Origin: Paracoccus sp. MKU1
Lineage (GTDB): Bacteria > Pseudomonadota > Alphaproteobacteria > Rhodobacterales > Rhodobacteraceae
Length of the DNA stretch: 64,000 nucleotides
Assembly: GCF_001447385.1 (NCBI RefSeq)
Contig: NZ_LLWQ01000213.1
Span: forward strand, 1 to 64,000
Direction of reading: 5' to 3'
Below, piece by piece: positions 34,561-44,027 of the stretch. Position 1 is the first letter of the stretch. Every line of letters begins with the position of its first letter. The translations under genes were made by a program, and so were the position numbers. Under the pieces are notes generated by a model. The model worked only from the letters and a program-made list of their open reading frames with translations. It had not been told where the DNA came from and made no database searches.

Positions 34561-36855
34561 TCAGTCCGGGTTGTCCATGCGCAGGCGCAGGCTGACCGAG
34601 CCGCGGACCGCCGTGCCCCAGTTCAGCGCCACCTGCTGCCGCGACGGGCCAAGCCCGGCCTGCACCCAAGGCATCTCGGACACGCGGGCATTGGCGGCAT
34701 TGGTGATCTGGCTGGTGGCGATGATCGACTGCACATTGCGCACCCAGCCGTTGAAGGGCAGCACCTGGTCCACCGTCAGCAGCCAGCGGTTCGAGGCGGT
34801 GGCCTGACTATGCGCCACATCCACCGGATTGGCGACATAGGTGTTCACGCCGTTGAACATGTTGCCCTGGAACTGGATGTTGCGCATGCGCTGGTAGTTC
34901 AGGTCGGCGAATGTGGTGTCCACCTTTTCGATGCGGGCGATCTTGTTGAACAGCGACTTGAACACATTGCCCATCACCGTCAGGCCATGGATGAAATGGC
35001 CGGTGCCATAGGGCTTGACCACCAGCCAGTTGAAGCCCAGCGTCGTGTTCGAGGCCAGGAAGGTGTTGCCGGTGATCGTCAGCCCGCCGAAGGAGTATTC
35101 CTCGCCGTCGAAATTCGGATAGGGATCGTGCTCGTTCGTCCACTCGATCGAGCAATTGTCGATATAGTTCCCGGTCACCGTCGCCTGCACGTTGGTCTGG
35201 GTCAGCACCAGCCCGCCGAAGCGCACGCCGTTCTGGGCATTGTCGCCCTGGAACCAGTGATTGCCCTCGATCATATGGCCGCCGCCGTTCATCACCGCGA
35301 AATGCGCGAAGCGGATGAAGCGGCTGTGGCGGATCTTGCTGTCGTTGTTGTTCACGTTCAACGCGACGGTGGTGCGGTTCTGCGCCAGATCGCCCATCTC
35401 ATTCGACAGGAACTCGCAGCGATCGACCAGCATCCCCTGGCAGGCCGAACCGATCGAGGTGATGCCGCGATCCCTGGGCCGGGTGAAATAGCAATCGCGG
35501 AAACAGTTCATGTTGCCGGTCTTGGCCAGCATGACACCGCTGGCGCTGCCCTCCAGCAGGAATTCGATATCGTCGAAATTGAAGCGGCTGAGATGCTCCA
35601 TCTCCGAGAAATCAAAGGCATAGCGATAGCGGGTGAAGCTGTAGCTGCGCGTCCCCGGCCCGCCATAAAGCGGCTGCGACAGCGTCAGCGTGCCGGCCGC
35701 GACATTCTTGGCGGTGACATAGACCTCGCGCCCGACGCCGTTGCCGGTCACGCGGGCGCCGACCTCGATATTGGCGATGTTGCCGACCGCCGACAGGGTC
35801 ATCGACTGCGCCGGATTGTAGGTCGCGGCCGAGGTCACCACCCGCGTGTCCCAGGCCGAACCCGGGACAATGCTGATCTGGCCGTTCGCGATCACCCGGC
35901 GGTTGGCAAAGCTGGTCATGCCCGGCGCCGCGCCGGCAATGGTGATCGGCTCGACCAGGTGCACGTTGCGCCCGCAAAGATCCAGCACCGAATGGTCGGT
36001 AAAGCCCAGAAGCGCCTGCAACGCCCGCTTCATCCCCTCGGTCTCGTCGCCGAAGGCGGCGGCATAGGTCGGATAGTCGAAGCTGCGCGTCAGCGCCAGC
36101 CGTGCCGCGCGCGGCATGCTCAGGGTACCAACGAAGCGGACAGGCGAGGACATGCTGAGATCCGAGCCGATGACATAATTGCCCTCGGGCACCAGCACCT
36201 GACGGCCGGCGGCGGCCTGATCGGCGGCGATGAAGGCGCCGCGATCATCGGCCGTGCCGTTGCCGATGGCGCCGAAATCGCGCACATCGACCCAATCCAG
36301 CATCCCCGGCACGAAGGCCGCCGTCACATCCTCGATCACCAGGCTCTCGATGCGGATCGAGCCGTTGTTGTCGCCGGTCAGGTCCAAGCCGAAATGGCCG
36401 AAGGTGGCATTGCGCCCCCAGGGCATGTCCACGCCCTCGCGCCGGCCGGTGCCGACGATGGCCGAGACCTCGACCACCTGCCCATAGCCCGGAAGCGCGA
36501 CCGAAGGCCCGGTCTGTGGCACGCCAGACACGTTGTTGCCGGCGGCATTGCCGGCAAAGGCCGCGATGCGCACCTGCGGCAGGTTGCCGGCGATGGCCTT
36601 CAGCCGGGCCGAGATGCGCAGGTAGCTGCCCGGGTTGATCGGCGTGCGCTGCATGTAGCGGATCGAGGTCACGGCGTCCTGCTTGAGGATCTCGAGGCAG
36701 CTGCCGAAATCCTCGTCCGCCGGTACGATGGCCGCATTCGCCGCCCCCGCCCAGGTCGGAGACCCCGCCCGGCCATCAGTCTGGGACCACTGATTTAGGC
36801 CCAGCCGGAAGGCGCGCGGCATCAACGACTGGTTGCCGATAATCGCAATGGTCAT
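34561..36855 (-). CDS. large right-handed beta-helix protein with pectate-lyase-3-like domain
   Basis: The 764-residue protein has a non-helical N-terminal domain of about 190 residues, then the tell-tale start of a GH28-related/Pectate_lyase_3 beta-helix at about 190-225: WVDVRDFGAIGNGTADDRGAF, and VPEGNYVIGSD. Short coil repeats then extend to about residue 640 (for example HSRFIRFAHFAVMNGGGHMIEGN and GLTITGNTFLASNTTLG). The same architecture occurs in phage tailspikes and secreted polysaccharide-active proteins. There is no Sec or Tat signal, so export, if any, is by another route. No phage genes surround it. Catalytic residues are not recognisable. ATG at 36855 has GGAG 8 bases upstream, and a CtrA-type site lies about 75 bases upstream. 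Confidence 0.75.
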   Translation of the reverse strand: MTIAIIGNQSLMPRAFRLGLNQWSQTDGRAGSPTWAGAANAAIVPADEDFGSCLEILKQDAVTSIRYMQRTPINPGSYLRISARLKAIAGNLPQVRIAAFAGNAAGNNVSGVPQTGPSVALPGYGQVVEVSAIVGTGRREGVDMPWGRNATFGHFGLDLTGDNNGSIRIESLVIEDVTAAFVPGMLDWVDVRDFGAIGNGTADDRGAFIAADQAAAGRQVLVPEGNYVIGSDLSMSSPVRFVGTLSMPRAARLALTRSFDYPTYAAAFGDETEGMKRALQALLGFTDHSVLDLCGRNVHLVEPITIAGAAPGMTSFANRRVIANGQISIVPGSAWDTRVVTSAATYNPAQSMTLSAVGNIANIEVGARVTGNGVGREVYVTAKNVAAGTLTLSQPLYGGPGTRSYSFTRYRYAFDFSEMEHLSRFNFDDIEFLLEGSASGVMLAKTGNMNCFRDCYFTRPRDRGITSIGSACQGMLVDRCEFLSNEMGDLAQNRTTVALNVNNNDSKIRHSRFIRFAHFAVMNGGGHMIEGNHWFQGDNAQNGVRFGGLVLTQTNVQATVTGNYIDNCSIEWTNEHDPYPNFDGEEYSFGGLTITGNTFLASNTTLGFNWLVVKPYGTGHFIHGLTVMGNVFKSLFNKIARIEKVDTTFADLNYQRMRNIQFQGNMFNGVNTYVANPVDVAHSQATASNRWLLTVDQVLPFNGWVRNVQSIIATSQITNAANARVSEMPWVQAGLGPSRQQVALNWGTAVRGSVSLRLRMDNPD

Positions 36856-36928
36856 GCCAATTTCTCCCTATTCCAGATCATGCGAGGCGGATGCCCGCGC
36901 GGTCCGGTAAGAATTTGGCAATGACGCG

Positions 36929-36944
36929 TTAACCGGTCGTTAAC
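36929..36944 (-). promoter_or_regulatory. full CtrA-type binding site upstream of the beta-helix gene
   Basis: TTAA, seven bases, TTAAC matches the complete CtrA consensus and reads the same on both strands (tandem CGTTAACC repeats at 36927 and 36938, 11-base period). It is 74-89 bases before the beta-helix start codon. Confidence 0.6.
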
Positions 36945-36995
36945 CATGCGCGCGCGGCAACGCCACCGCGCGCAACATGAAATTCCTGCACCGGA

Positions 36996-38588
36996 TCAGG
37001 CGGTTGGCTCGGCCACCAGTTCACCGGCCAGCGCCCGCTCGATCAGCGCCCGGGTCTCGTCCACGCCGTAAAGCGCGATGAAGCCGCCGAAGCGCGGCCC
37101 CTGATCGGCGCCCAAGAGCACCTGATAGAGCGCCTGGAACCAGTCCTTCATCGGCTCGAACCCGTGCTCGCGGCCGATGGCGAAGACCATGGTCTGCAAG
37201 GCCTCGGCATCCGCCGGCTGCTCCCATGCCGCCAGCCGCCCGGCCAGATCCTCCAGCGCCCGCCGCTCGACCTCGGTCGGCGCGCGGTAAGTCCGAGTCG
37301 GGGCGACGAAATCGTTGAAATAGCGCACGGCGAACTCGGCCGCCTGATCCAGCGCCGGGTTGGTCGCGGGGCTGGCCTCGGGCGCATAGCGGCGGATGAA
37401 CCCCCAAAGCCCGGTCTTGTCCTTGGCCCCGGCGACCGAAGCAAGGTTCAAGAGCATCTGGAACGGCACCACCATGTCCGATTCCGGCACCTCGCCGCCA
37501 TGGATGTGCCAGACCGGGTTGGCCAGCTGCTGCTCGACCGTCTGGCCGGGATAGGCGCGCAGCTGCTGGTGATATTCGTCCACCGCCTTGGGGATGACGT
37601 CGAAATACATCCGCTTCGCGGTCTTGGGCTTCTGGAACATGAAATAGCTCAGGCTCTCGGTCGCCGCATAGGTCAGCCATTCGTCGATGGACAGGCCGTT
37701 GCCCTTGGACTTGCTGATCTTCTGACCGTGCTGGTCCAGGAACAGCTCATAGGTGAAATGCTCGGGTGCCCGCCCGCCCAGGATCTCGCAGATGCCGTCA
37801 TAGATCGGCGTGTTGGTCGAGTGATCCTTGCCGTACATCTCGAAGTCGACGTCCAGCGCCGCCCAGCGGGCGCCGAAATCCGGCTTCCATTGCAGCTTGA
37901 CCTGGCCGCCGGTGACGGGCAGCGTCAGCTCCTCGCCATCCTCGTCGTCGAAGGTGATCGTGCCGGCCTTGGCATCGACATGCTTGATCGGCACGTAAAG
38001 CACCTTGCCCGACTTGGGGCTGATCGGCAGGAAGCAGGAATAGGTCTGCTGGCGCTCCTCGCGCAGGCTGGCCAGCATCACCGCCATGATGGCGTCGTAT
38101 TTCTCGGCCGCCTTCAGCAGCGTCTCGTCGAACTGGCCGGACTTGTAGAACTCGGTCGCGCTGATGAATTCGTATTCGAAACCGAAAGTGTCCAGGAACC
38201 GGCGCAGCATGGCGTTGTTATGGGCGCCGAAGCTGTCATATTCGCCGAACGGGTCGGGCACCGTGGTCAGCGGCTCTTGCAGGTGCTGGCGCAGCATCTC
38301 CTGCTGGGGCACGTTGTCGGGCACCTTGCGCATGCCGTCCATGTCGTCGGAAAAGCAGAACAGCCGCGTCGGGATGTCCGAGATGATCTCGAAGGCGCGG
38401 CGGATCATGGTCGTGCGCGCCACCTCGCCGAAGGTGCCGATATGCGGCAGGCCCGAGGGGCCATAGCCGGTCTCGAACAGCACATAGCCCTTTTCGGGGT
38501 CCTTCTTCTCATAGCGTTTCAGCACGCGGCGGGCCTCTTCGAAAGGCCAGGCCTTGGATTTCATCGCGGCGTCACGCAGGGCGGTCAT
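36996..38588 (-). CDS. lysK: lysyl-tRNA synthetase, class I
   Basis: The 530-residue enzyme is the archaeal-type class I LysRS used by many Alphaproteobacteria instead of class II. The HIGH motif appears as PSGLPHIGT near residues 44-52 and the KMSKS motif as KISKSKGN. The N-terminal FETGYGPSG and [15 protein letters not shown] segments match the family. The ATG at 38588 is chosen because GGAG lies 9 bases upstream and the family start fits; an upstream ATG at 38645 has no support. It is divergent from terB. Confidence 0.95.
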   Translation of the reverse strand: MTALRDAAMKSKAWPFEEARRVLKRYEKKDPEKGYVLFETGYGPSGLPHIGTFGEVARTTMIRRAFEIISDIPTRLFCFSDDMDGMRKVPDNVPQQEMLRQHLQEPLTTVPDPFGEYDSFGAHNNAMLRRFLDTFGFEYEFISATEFYKSGQFDETLLKAAEKYDAIMAVMLASLREERQQTYSCFLPISPKSGKVLYVPIKHVDAKAGTITFDDEDGEELTLPVTGGQVKLQWKPDFGARWAALDVDFEMYGKDHSTNTPIYDGICEILGGRAPEHFTYELFLDQHGQKISKSKGNGLSIDEWLTYAATESLSYFMFQKPKTAKRMYFDVIPKAVDEYHQQLRAYPGQTVEQQLANPVWHIHGGEVPESDMVVPFQMLLNLASVAGAKDKTGLWGFIRRYAPEASPATNPALDQAAEFAVRYFNDFVAPTRTYRAPTEVERRALEDLAGRLAAWEQPADAEALQTMVFAIGREHGFEPMKDWFQALYQVLLGADQGPRFGGFIALYGVDETRALIERALAGELVAEPTA

Positions 38589-38677
38589 TTTCGGGTCTCC
38601 ATTGGCTCGAAACTTCCCCGTATTGAAACGCTGGCGGATGGTCAATAATTACCCCCGGAAACGCAAGGAGAATTGCC

Positions 38678-39100
38678 ATGCCCGACAGCCTGCCCTCGTT
38701 CTCGCCCTGCGACGCGCTGGTCGCGGTCATGGTGGCGGTCTCGGCCTCGGACCAGAACCCGCGCACGGCCGAGCTGGTCGCCATCGAGCGCGCGGTGAAC
38801 CACACGCCCGTCTTCGCCGATTACGACATCGACCGCATCCGTGCCGTGTCGCAGACCGTGGTGACGCTGTTCGAGGAGGAGGACGGGCTGGATGCGCTGT
38901 TCGGCCTGGTGCGCGCGGCGCTGCCGGAAAAGCTGTTCGACACCGCCTATGTGCTGGCCTGCGACGTGGCGGCCTCGGACGGCCGGCTGGGCGAGATCGA
39001 GGCCGAGATGCTGGCCGAGATCCGCGACCAGCTCGACATCGACCGCCTGCACGCGGCCGCCATCGAACTGGCCGCCCGGGCCCGCCACCGCCTGCTTTAA
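38678..39100 (+). CDS. TerB-family protein
   Basis: The 140-residue all-helical acidic protein matches the TerB fold: PCDALVAVMVAVSASDQNPRTAELVAIERAVNHTPVF at about residues 10-46, and VLACDVAASDGRLGEIEAEMLAEIRDQLDID near the C-terminus. The duplicated Asp/Glu-rich loops are thought to bind metal. TerB homologues are named after tellurite resistance, but a lone copy without terACDE is not evidence for that phenotype. AAGGAG lies 6 bases upstream. Its end overlaps dacB by four bases, convergently. Confidence 0.83.
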   Translation: MPDSLPSFSPCDALVAVMVAVSASDQNPRTAELVAIERAVNHTPVFADYDIDRIRAVSQTVVTLFEEEDGLDALFGLVRAALPEKLFDTAYVLACDVAASDGRLGEIEAEMLAEIRDQLDIDRLHAAAIELAARARHRLL

Positions 39101-40551
39101 AGCGTCGCCCCCTGCGCCGCGGCGACGGGGGCGGGAAGGCCGTATTCCTCCAGCCAGCCCTCGATCAGCGCCTGTTGCAGCGCCTTGGAGCGTTTGGTCC
39201 AGCCCATCACGCCCTCGGGCAGTTCCTGGCCCTCGCTCGCGGCGCGGCGCGGCTCGTCACCGGTCAGGATGGCGAAGGCCAGCGCCCGCCCCTCGGGCGC
39301 CTGCGCATAGCCCGCCAGGTTCGACACGAAGTTCAGCGTGCCGGTCTTGGCCTCGATGCGGATGTCGCTGTCCTTGCGCTTGCCGCGTGCGTCCTTCAGC
39401 GGGATCAGCTTCATCAGCCCGCGCAGGTCTCGCGCCTGCCCCGGCCCCGCCATCAGCGTCGCCAGCATGCCCGCGCCGACCCGATTCGAGGGCGACAGGC
39501 CGGAGTGATCGTGAAAGGCGAAATCGCCGCCGATCCCCTGCCCGCGCAGCCAGTCCGCCATGGCCGCGGCCGAGGCCGCCACGTCGCCCGCCCGGCTGGC
39601 CGCCAACCCGATCACCTCGGCGGTCAGGTTGGTCGAATATTCCATCATGTCCCGCACGATCCGGCGCAGGTCCGGACTTTCGTGGCGCGCGATCTCGGTT
39701 CCCTCGGGCAGGATCTCGATCACCTCGGGATTGGGCAGCGCCAGGCCGCGGGCTCGGCACAGGGTCTGGAATACGTCGCCCGCATAAAGTTCGGGGCGGC
39801 GCACGGGCAGCCAGCGGCTGCCGGACTTGCCCAGGCTGCGCCGCGCGATGGTCCAGCTTTCCAGCTTGCCCGCCTCATAGGTAAAGAGCGGCAGCCCCCG
39901 GTCCACCGCCGCGATGGCGGTCGTATAGGCCCTGGGCGACAGCCTGCGGCCCCGTGCCTGCAACGAAAGCTGATAGCCCTTGTCGCCGCGCCGCCAGTCC
40001 AGATGCACCCGATTGAAGTTCAGGATCATCCCCGAGATCGAGGGGTTGTAGGGCAGATGCTCGTCCTGCGCCGGGTCTAGCCGGCCGATGCGCGGCAGCG
40101 CCCCGCCCCAGACGGCGAATGCGGTCGGCGCCGTGCGGCCGGCGGCCTGTTCATCCGCAACGGTCGCGGCGGCCAGCTCGTCCAGCGCATCGGTGTCCAG
40201 CACCGGATCGCCGCCGCCCGCCAGGATCAGCGTATTGCCGGCCCGGATCACGCGGGTCGCAAAACGGTGCCCCTCGCCCAGCCGATCCAGCGCGTAAAGC
40301 GCCGTCACCGCCTTCAGCGTGCTCGCCGGGGCCATGGGCTGGTCGGCCCCACGCTGGGCCAGCACCTGGCCCGAGACCGGGTCGATCACCGCATAGGCCA
40401 CCGCCCCGCCCAGGCTCGCGCCGGCAATCAGCGCCTCGGGGTCGAAGCCCGTGGGCCGCGCGGCCGGCCTTTGCTGCGCCGGTGCCATGCCGGGCGCCAG
40501 GGCCAGAAGCCCCAGCCCCGCCATGAAACCGCGCCGCGTCCATCCGTTCAT
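39097..40551 (-). CDS. dacB: D-alanyl-D-alanine carboxypeptidase/endopeptidase, PBP4 type
   Basis: The 484-residue precursor has a Tat-like signal ([21 protein letters not shown]). The penicillin-binding active site is complete: PASTLK with catalytic Ser77 and Lys80, the SxN motif in YSTNLTAE near residue 300, and KTGT in [17 protein letters not shown] near 420. It trims and cuts peptidoglycan peptide cross-links in the periplasm. Its ATG overlaps the nadD stop (ATGA), so the two are coupled despite unrelated roles. Confidence 0.94.
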   Translation of the reverse strand: MNGWTRRGFMAGLGLLALAPGMAPAQQRPAARPTGFDPEALIAGASLGGAVAYAVIDPVSGQVLAQRGADQPMAPASTLKAVTALYALDRLGEGHRFATRVIRAGNTLILAGGGDPVLDTDALDELAAATVADEQAAGRTAPTAFAVWGGALPRIGRLDPAQDEHLPYNPSISGMILNFNRVHLDWRRGDKGYQLSLQARGRRLSPRAYTTAIAAVDRGLPLFTYEAGKLESWTIARRSLGKSGSRWLPVRRPELYAGDVFQTLCRARGLALPNPEVIEILPEGTEIARHESPDLRRIVRDMMEYSTNLTAEVIGLAASRAGDVAASAAAMADWLRGQGIGGDFAFHDHSGLSPSNRVGAGMLATLMAGPGQARDLRGLMKLIPLKDARGKRKDSDIRIEAKTGTLNFVSNLAGYAQAPEGRALAFAILTGDEPRRAASEGQELPEGVMGWTKRSKALQQALIEGWLEEYGLPAPVAAAQGATL

Positions 40552-41153
40552 ACACGTCCTTTCGGCCCCAGCGCACGGATCGCGGTGGAGCTCAGCTTGT
40601 TCAGCGGCAGGTTTATCATCACCCAGGCCGGAGGCCTAGCGCGAGCGAGTTCACGGGCCCGCGACTCGGGCAGTCGGGCGCGCCACAACAGCCGCGCCGT
40701 GCGCGAAAATCGCGCCGGCATTCGCCAGCCGGGCCGGGCGATCACGCCGATCGGCACCCGGGCGGCAATGTCCCGCCAGCGGTCCCAGCGGTCGAACTGC
40801 ACCAGATTGTCGGCCCCCATCAGCCAGACGAAGCGCACGCCCGGGTAAAGCCGCTGAAGGGCGGCGATGGTGTCCCGGGTCATGCGGGTGCCCAGCCGCG
40901 CCTCGATGCCGGTGATCTCGACCCTGGGATCGCGCATGACCCGCCGCGCCCGCGCGATACGCTGGTCCAGCGGCGCCGGGCCGTGCGGCTTCAGCGGGTT
41001 GCCGGGGCTGACCAGCCACCAGATCCGGTCGAGGCCGAAGCGGCGCAGCGCCTCGTCGGTGATATGCACATGGCCTTCATGCGCGGGATCGAAGGACCCG
41101 CCCAGCAGGCCGACCGTCATGCCCGGCCGTGCGATGGGAAACCCCGCCCGCAT
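40548..41153 (-). CDS. nadD: nicotinate-nucleotide adenylyltransferase
   Basis: The 201-residue enzyme makes deamido-NAD. The nucleotidyltransferase signature [17 protein letters not shown] lies at about residues 15-31, with [19 protein letters not shown] in the middle and the C-terminal [13 protein letters not shown] matching the ISSTxIR motif. The ATG at 41153 is four bases after the fhs stop; a second ATG at 41120 lies nearer the conserved fold, so the first eleven residues are uncertain. Confidence 0.93.
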   Translation of the reverse strand: MRAGFPIARPGMTVGLLGGSFDPAHEGHVHITDEALRRFGLDRIWWLVSPGNPLKPHGPAPLDQRIARARRVMRDPRVEITGIEARLGTRMTRDTIAALQRLYPGVRFVWLMGADNLVQFDRWDRWRDIAARVPIGVIARPGWRMPARFSRTARLLWRARLPESRARELARARPPAWVMINLPLNKLSSTAIRALGPKGRV

Positions 41154-41156
41154 CCC

Positions 41157-42824
41157 CTAGAACAGGCCCTGCACATGGCCGTCCGCATCGATCCCCACCC
41201 GCAGGGCCGAGGGTTCGCGCGGCAGGCCCGGCATGGTCATGATGTCGCCGCAAATCGCCACCACGAAACCCGCGCCCGCCGACAGCCGCACCTCGCGCAC
41301 CGGGATGGTGAAGCCCTCGGGCGCGCCAAGCGCCGCCGGATTGGCGGAAAAGGAATATTGCGTCTTGGCCATGCAGACCGGCAAATGGCCATGCCCCGCC
41401 CGCTGCCATTCCTCCAGCCGCTCGACGATATGGGGCAGGAACTCGACCTGATCGGCGCGATAGATCTGGCGGCAGACGGTCTCGATCTTCTCGGCCAGCG
41501 GCATGTCGTCGGGATAGAGCGGCGTGAAATCCGCGCCGCCCTCGGCCAGCGCGACCACGGCACGGGCCAGATCCTCGGCGCCCTTGCCGCCCTCGGCCCA
41601 ATGCCGGCACAGCACGGCCTGCACGCCGCGCCCTTGGCAATAGCCGGTCAGCGCGGCGATCTCGGCTTCGGTATCGCCGGCGAAATGGTTGATCGCCACC
41701 ACCACCGGCAGACCGAAGCGGTGCAGGTTCTCGATATGGCGGCCCAGATTGGCGCAGCCCGCCCGCAACGCCGCGACGTTCTCGGCCCCCAGATCGGCGC
41801 GGGCGACGCCGCCGTTCATCTTCAGCGCCCGCACCGTGGCCACCAGCACGGCGGCGGCAGGTTGCAGCCCCGCCAGCCGGCACTTGATGTTGAGGAACTT
41901 CTCGGCCCCCAGATCGGCGCCGAAGCCGGCCTCGGTCACGACGTAATCCGACAGCGCCAGCGCCGTGCGCGTCGCCATGACCGAGTTGCAGCCATGCGCG
42001 ATATTGGCAAAGGGTCCGCCATGCACCAGCGCCGGGTTGTTCTCCAGCGTCTGCACCAGGTTCGGCTGCAAGGCGTCGCGCAGCAGCACCGTCATCGCGC
42101 CCTCGGCGCCCAGATCGCGCGCCGTCACCGGCCTGCGCTCGAAGGTCTGGCCGATGACGATACGGCCCAGCCGTGCCTGCAAATCGGCCAGATCCGAGGC
42201 CAGGCACAGGATCGCCATCACCTCGGAGGCGACGGTGATGTCAAAGCCGCATTCGCGCGGCACGCCGTTGGCCGGACCGCCAAGCGCCACCACCACCTGG
42301 CGCAGCACCCGGTCGTTCATGTCCATGACCCGCCGCCAGGTCACCCGGCGCGGGTCGATGCGCAGCGCGTTGCCCCAGTGGATATGGTTGTCGATCATCG
42401 CCGCCAGCAGGTTATGCGCGCTGGTGACGGCATGGAAATCGCCGGTGAAATGCAGGTTCATGTCTTCCATCGGCACGATCTGCGCATGGCCGCCCCCGGC
42501 CGCGCCGCCCTTCATGCCGAAATTCGGCCCCAGCGAGGCCTCGCGGATACAGACCGTCGCCCGCTTGCCGATCCGGTTCAGCCCGTCGCCCAGGCCGACC
42601 GTGGTCGTGGTCTTGCCCTCGCCCGCCGGCGTGGGGTTGATCGCGGTGACCAGGATCAGCCGGCCCTGCGGGCGCCCGGCAAGCCCGGCGATGGCGTCAT
42701 GCGCGATCTTGGCCTTGTCATGGCCATAGGGCAGGAAATCGGCCTCACCCAGCCCCAACCGGCCGGCGATCTGCGCGATGGGCAGCTTCTGCGCCTCGCG
42801 GGCGATCTGGATATCCGATTTCAT
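41157..42824 (-). CDS. fhs: formate--tetrahydrofolate ligase
   Basis: The 555-residue enzyme activates formate to 10-formyl-tetrahydrofolate using ATP. Signatures: [24 protein letters not shown] near residues 58-81 (P-loop), [39 protein letters not shown] near 95-133, and [21 protein letters not shown] [21 protein letters not shown]. The start at 42824 has a strong GAGGAGGG upstream; an upstream in-frame start at 42890 is unsupported. It lies directly before nadD. Confidence 0.95.
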   Translation of the reverse strand: MKSDIQIAREAQKLPIAQIAGRLGLGEADFLPYGHDKAKIAHDAIAGLAGRPQGRLILVTAINPTPAGEGKTTTTVGLGDGLNRIGKRATVCIREASLGPNFGMKGGAAGGGHAQIVPMEDMNLHFTGDFHAVTSAHNLLAAMIDNHIHWGNALRIDPRRVTWRRVMDMNDRVLRQVVVALGGPANGVPRECGFDITVASEVMAILCLASDLADLQARLGRIVIGQTFERRPVTARDLGAEGAMTVLLRDALQPNLVQTLENNPALVHGGPFANIAHGCNSVMATRTALALSDYVVTEAGFGADLGAEKFLNIKCRLAGLQPAAAVLVATVRALKMNGGVARADLGAENVAALRAGCANLGRHIENLHRFGLPVVVAINHFAGDTEAEIAALTGYCQGRGVQAVLCRHWAEGGKGAEDLARAVVALAEGGADFTPLYPDDMPLAEKIETVCRQIYRADQVEFLPHIVERLEEWQRAGHGHLPVCMAKTQYSFSANPAALGAPEGFTIPVREVRLSAGAGFVVAICGDIMTMPGLPREPSALRVGIDADGHVQGLF

Positions 42825-42893
42825 GATCCCTCCTCGGTCTGCGGCGGACAGTTGAGCGGCTGGGGCCGGCCAAGGCAAGCCCCACGGCACGCC

Positions 42894-44027
42894 CTAGCCC
42901 AGCCCGAGGCGTGCCCGCAATGGTGGCAGCCAGCTCTCGCGCCGCATATAGACCGCCGCGATGGCCCAGAAGGCGGTCACCAGCCAAAGGTCGATGGCCA
43001 GCCGCAGCCACAGATTCGCCGCGCCCGGCGGCACCGTCATATCCAGCGCATCGCCCCAGATCGACAGCATCACGCAGACGACGAAGGAAAACAGCCCGCC
43101 GCGCCCGATCTCGGCCAGCGCCTCGCCCGGAACCGTGGCGGCCATCCAGGCGAAAGGCCGCGCCAGCGGCACCGCCACGATCCAGCTTGCCGCCAGGATG
43201 GCGATGAAGCGCATGAAATCCAGCGACCATTTGTCGATGCCGCCGGTGATCTGGCGCAGGAACTGGCTGACCGGCTTGGCCGGCGCGCCGATCTTCCAGG
43301 CGATCACGATGGTCAGGCCGAACAGCAGCACGCCGACCGAAACCCAGGTCAGCAGCGCCGAATGCCGCCGCAGCACCGGCATGATCCGCTCGCGGAAGGC
43401 GCCCATGGCGACGCCGGCAAAGAACAGCATCTGCCAGCCGAAGGGGTTGAACAGCAATCCCGGCCCCGGGCGCTGGTTCGGGATCAGCGCGTTCAGGGGC
43501 TGGGCAAAGATCCAGACCACCACCGACACCGCCATCGCGAGCCAGGGCCAGCGCAGCATGAAGGGCACCGTCAGGGGCACGGTCGCGATCAGCAGCACGT
43601 AAAGCGCCAGCACGTCCAGCAGGTTCGGCTGCATCCACATCAGCGCGACGGTGGCGACATAGCCGATGGGATGTTCGACGATCCAGCGCGCATATTGGAA
43701 CCAGACCGCGGTATGGTTCATGTGCAGCTTGAACAGCAGCGCCGAGAACAGCGCCAGCAGGATCGCCCCGGCGATCAGCGCCAGCCAGACCTGCGCGGCA
43801 CGGCGCAGGAAGCGGATCTGCGCGGCCCGCCGGCCCTCGCGCGCCTCGACCTTGACCCAGACCATGCCGACCAGAAAGCCCGACAGCAGCACGAACAGCT
43901 CGGCGGCGTCGAAGACGGCGAAATTGGTCAGCGTCAGGTTACGCAGCACGCCGATCGGCATGTGGTCCAGCATGATGCAGACCAGCGCATAGCCGCGCAG
44001 CATGTCCAGGGCGACGATACGATTCAT
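42894..44027 (-). CDS. opgC: OpgC-type glucan succinyltransferase, membrane acyltransferase
   Basis: The 377-residue protein has ten or so membrane helices and the OpgC signature at its start: RIVALDMLRGYALVCIMLDHMP, then FDAAELFVLLSGFLVGMVW. OpgC proteins add succinyl groups to osmoregulated periplasmic glucans. Its ATG overlaps the opgH stop (ATGA), making it the third gene of opgG-opgH-opgC. Acyl donor and exact substituent cannot be read from sequence. Confidence 0.9.
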   Translation of the reverse strand: MNRIVALDMLRGYALVCIMLDHMPIGVLRNLTLTNFAVFDAAELFVLLSGFLVGMVWVKVEAREGRRAAQIRFLRRAAQVWLALIAGAILLALFSALLFKLHMNHTAVWFQYARWIVEHPIGYVATVALMWMQPNLLDVLALYVLLIATVPLTVPFMLRWPWLAMAVSVVVWIFAQPLNALIPNQRPGPGLLFNPFGWQMLFFAGVAMGAFRERIMPVLRRHSALLTWVSVGVLLFGLTIVIAWKIGAPAKPVSQFLRQITGGIDKWSLDFMRFIAILAASWIVAVPLARPFAWMAATVPGEALAEIGRGGLFSFVVCVMLSIWGDALDMTVPPGAANLWLRLAIDLWLVTAFWAIAAVYMRRESWLPPLRARLGLG

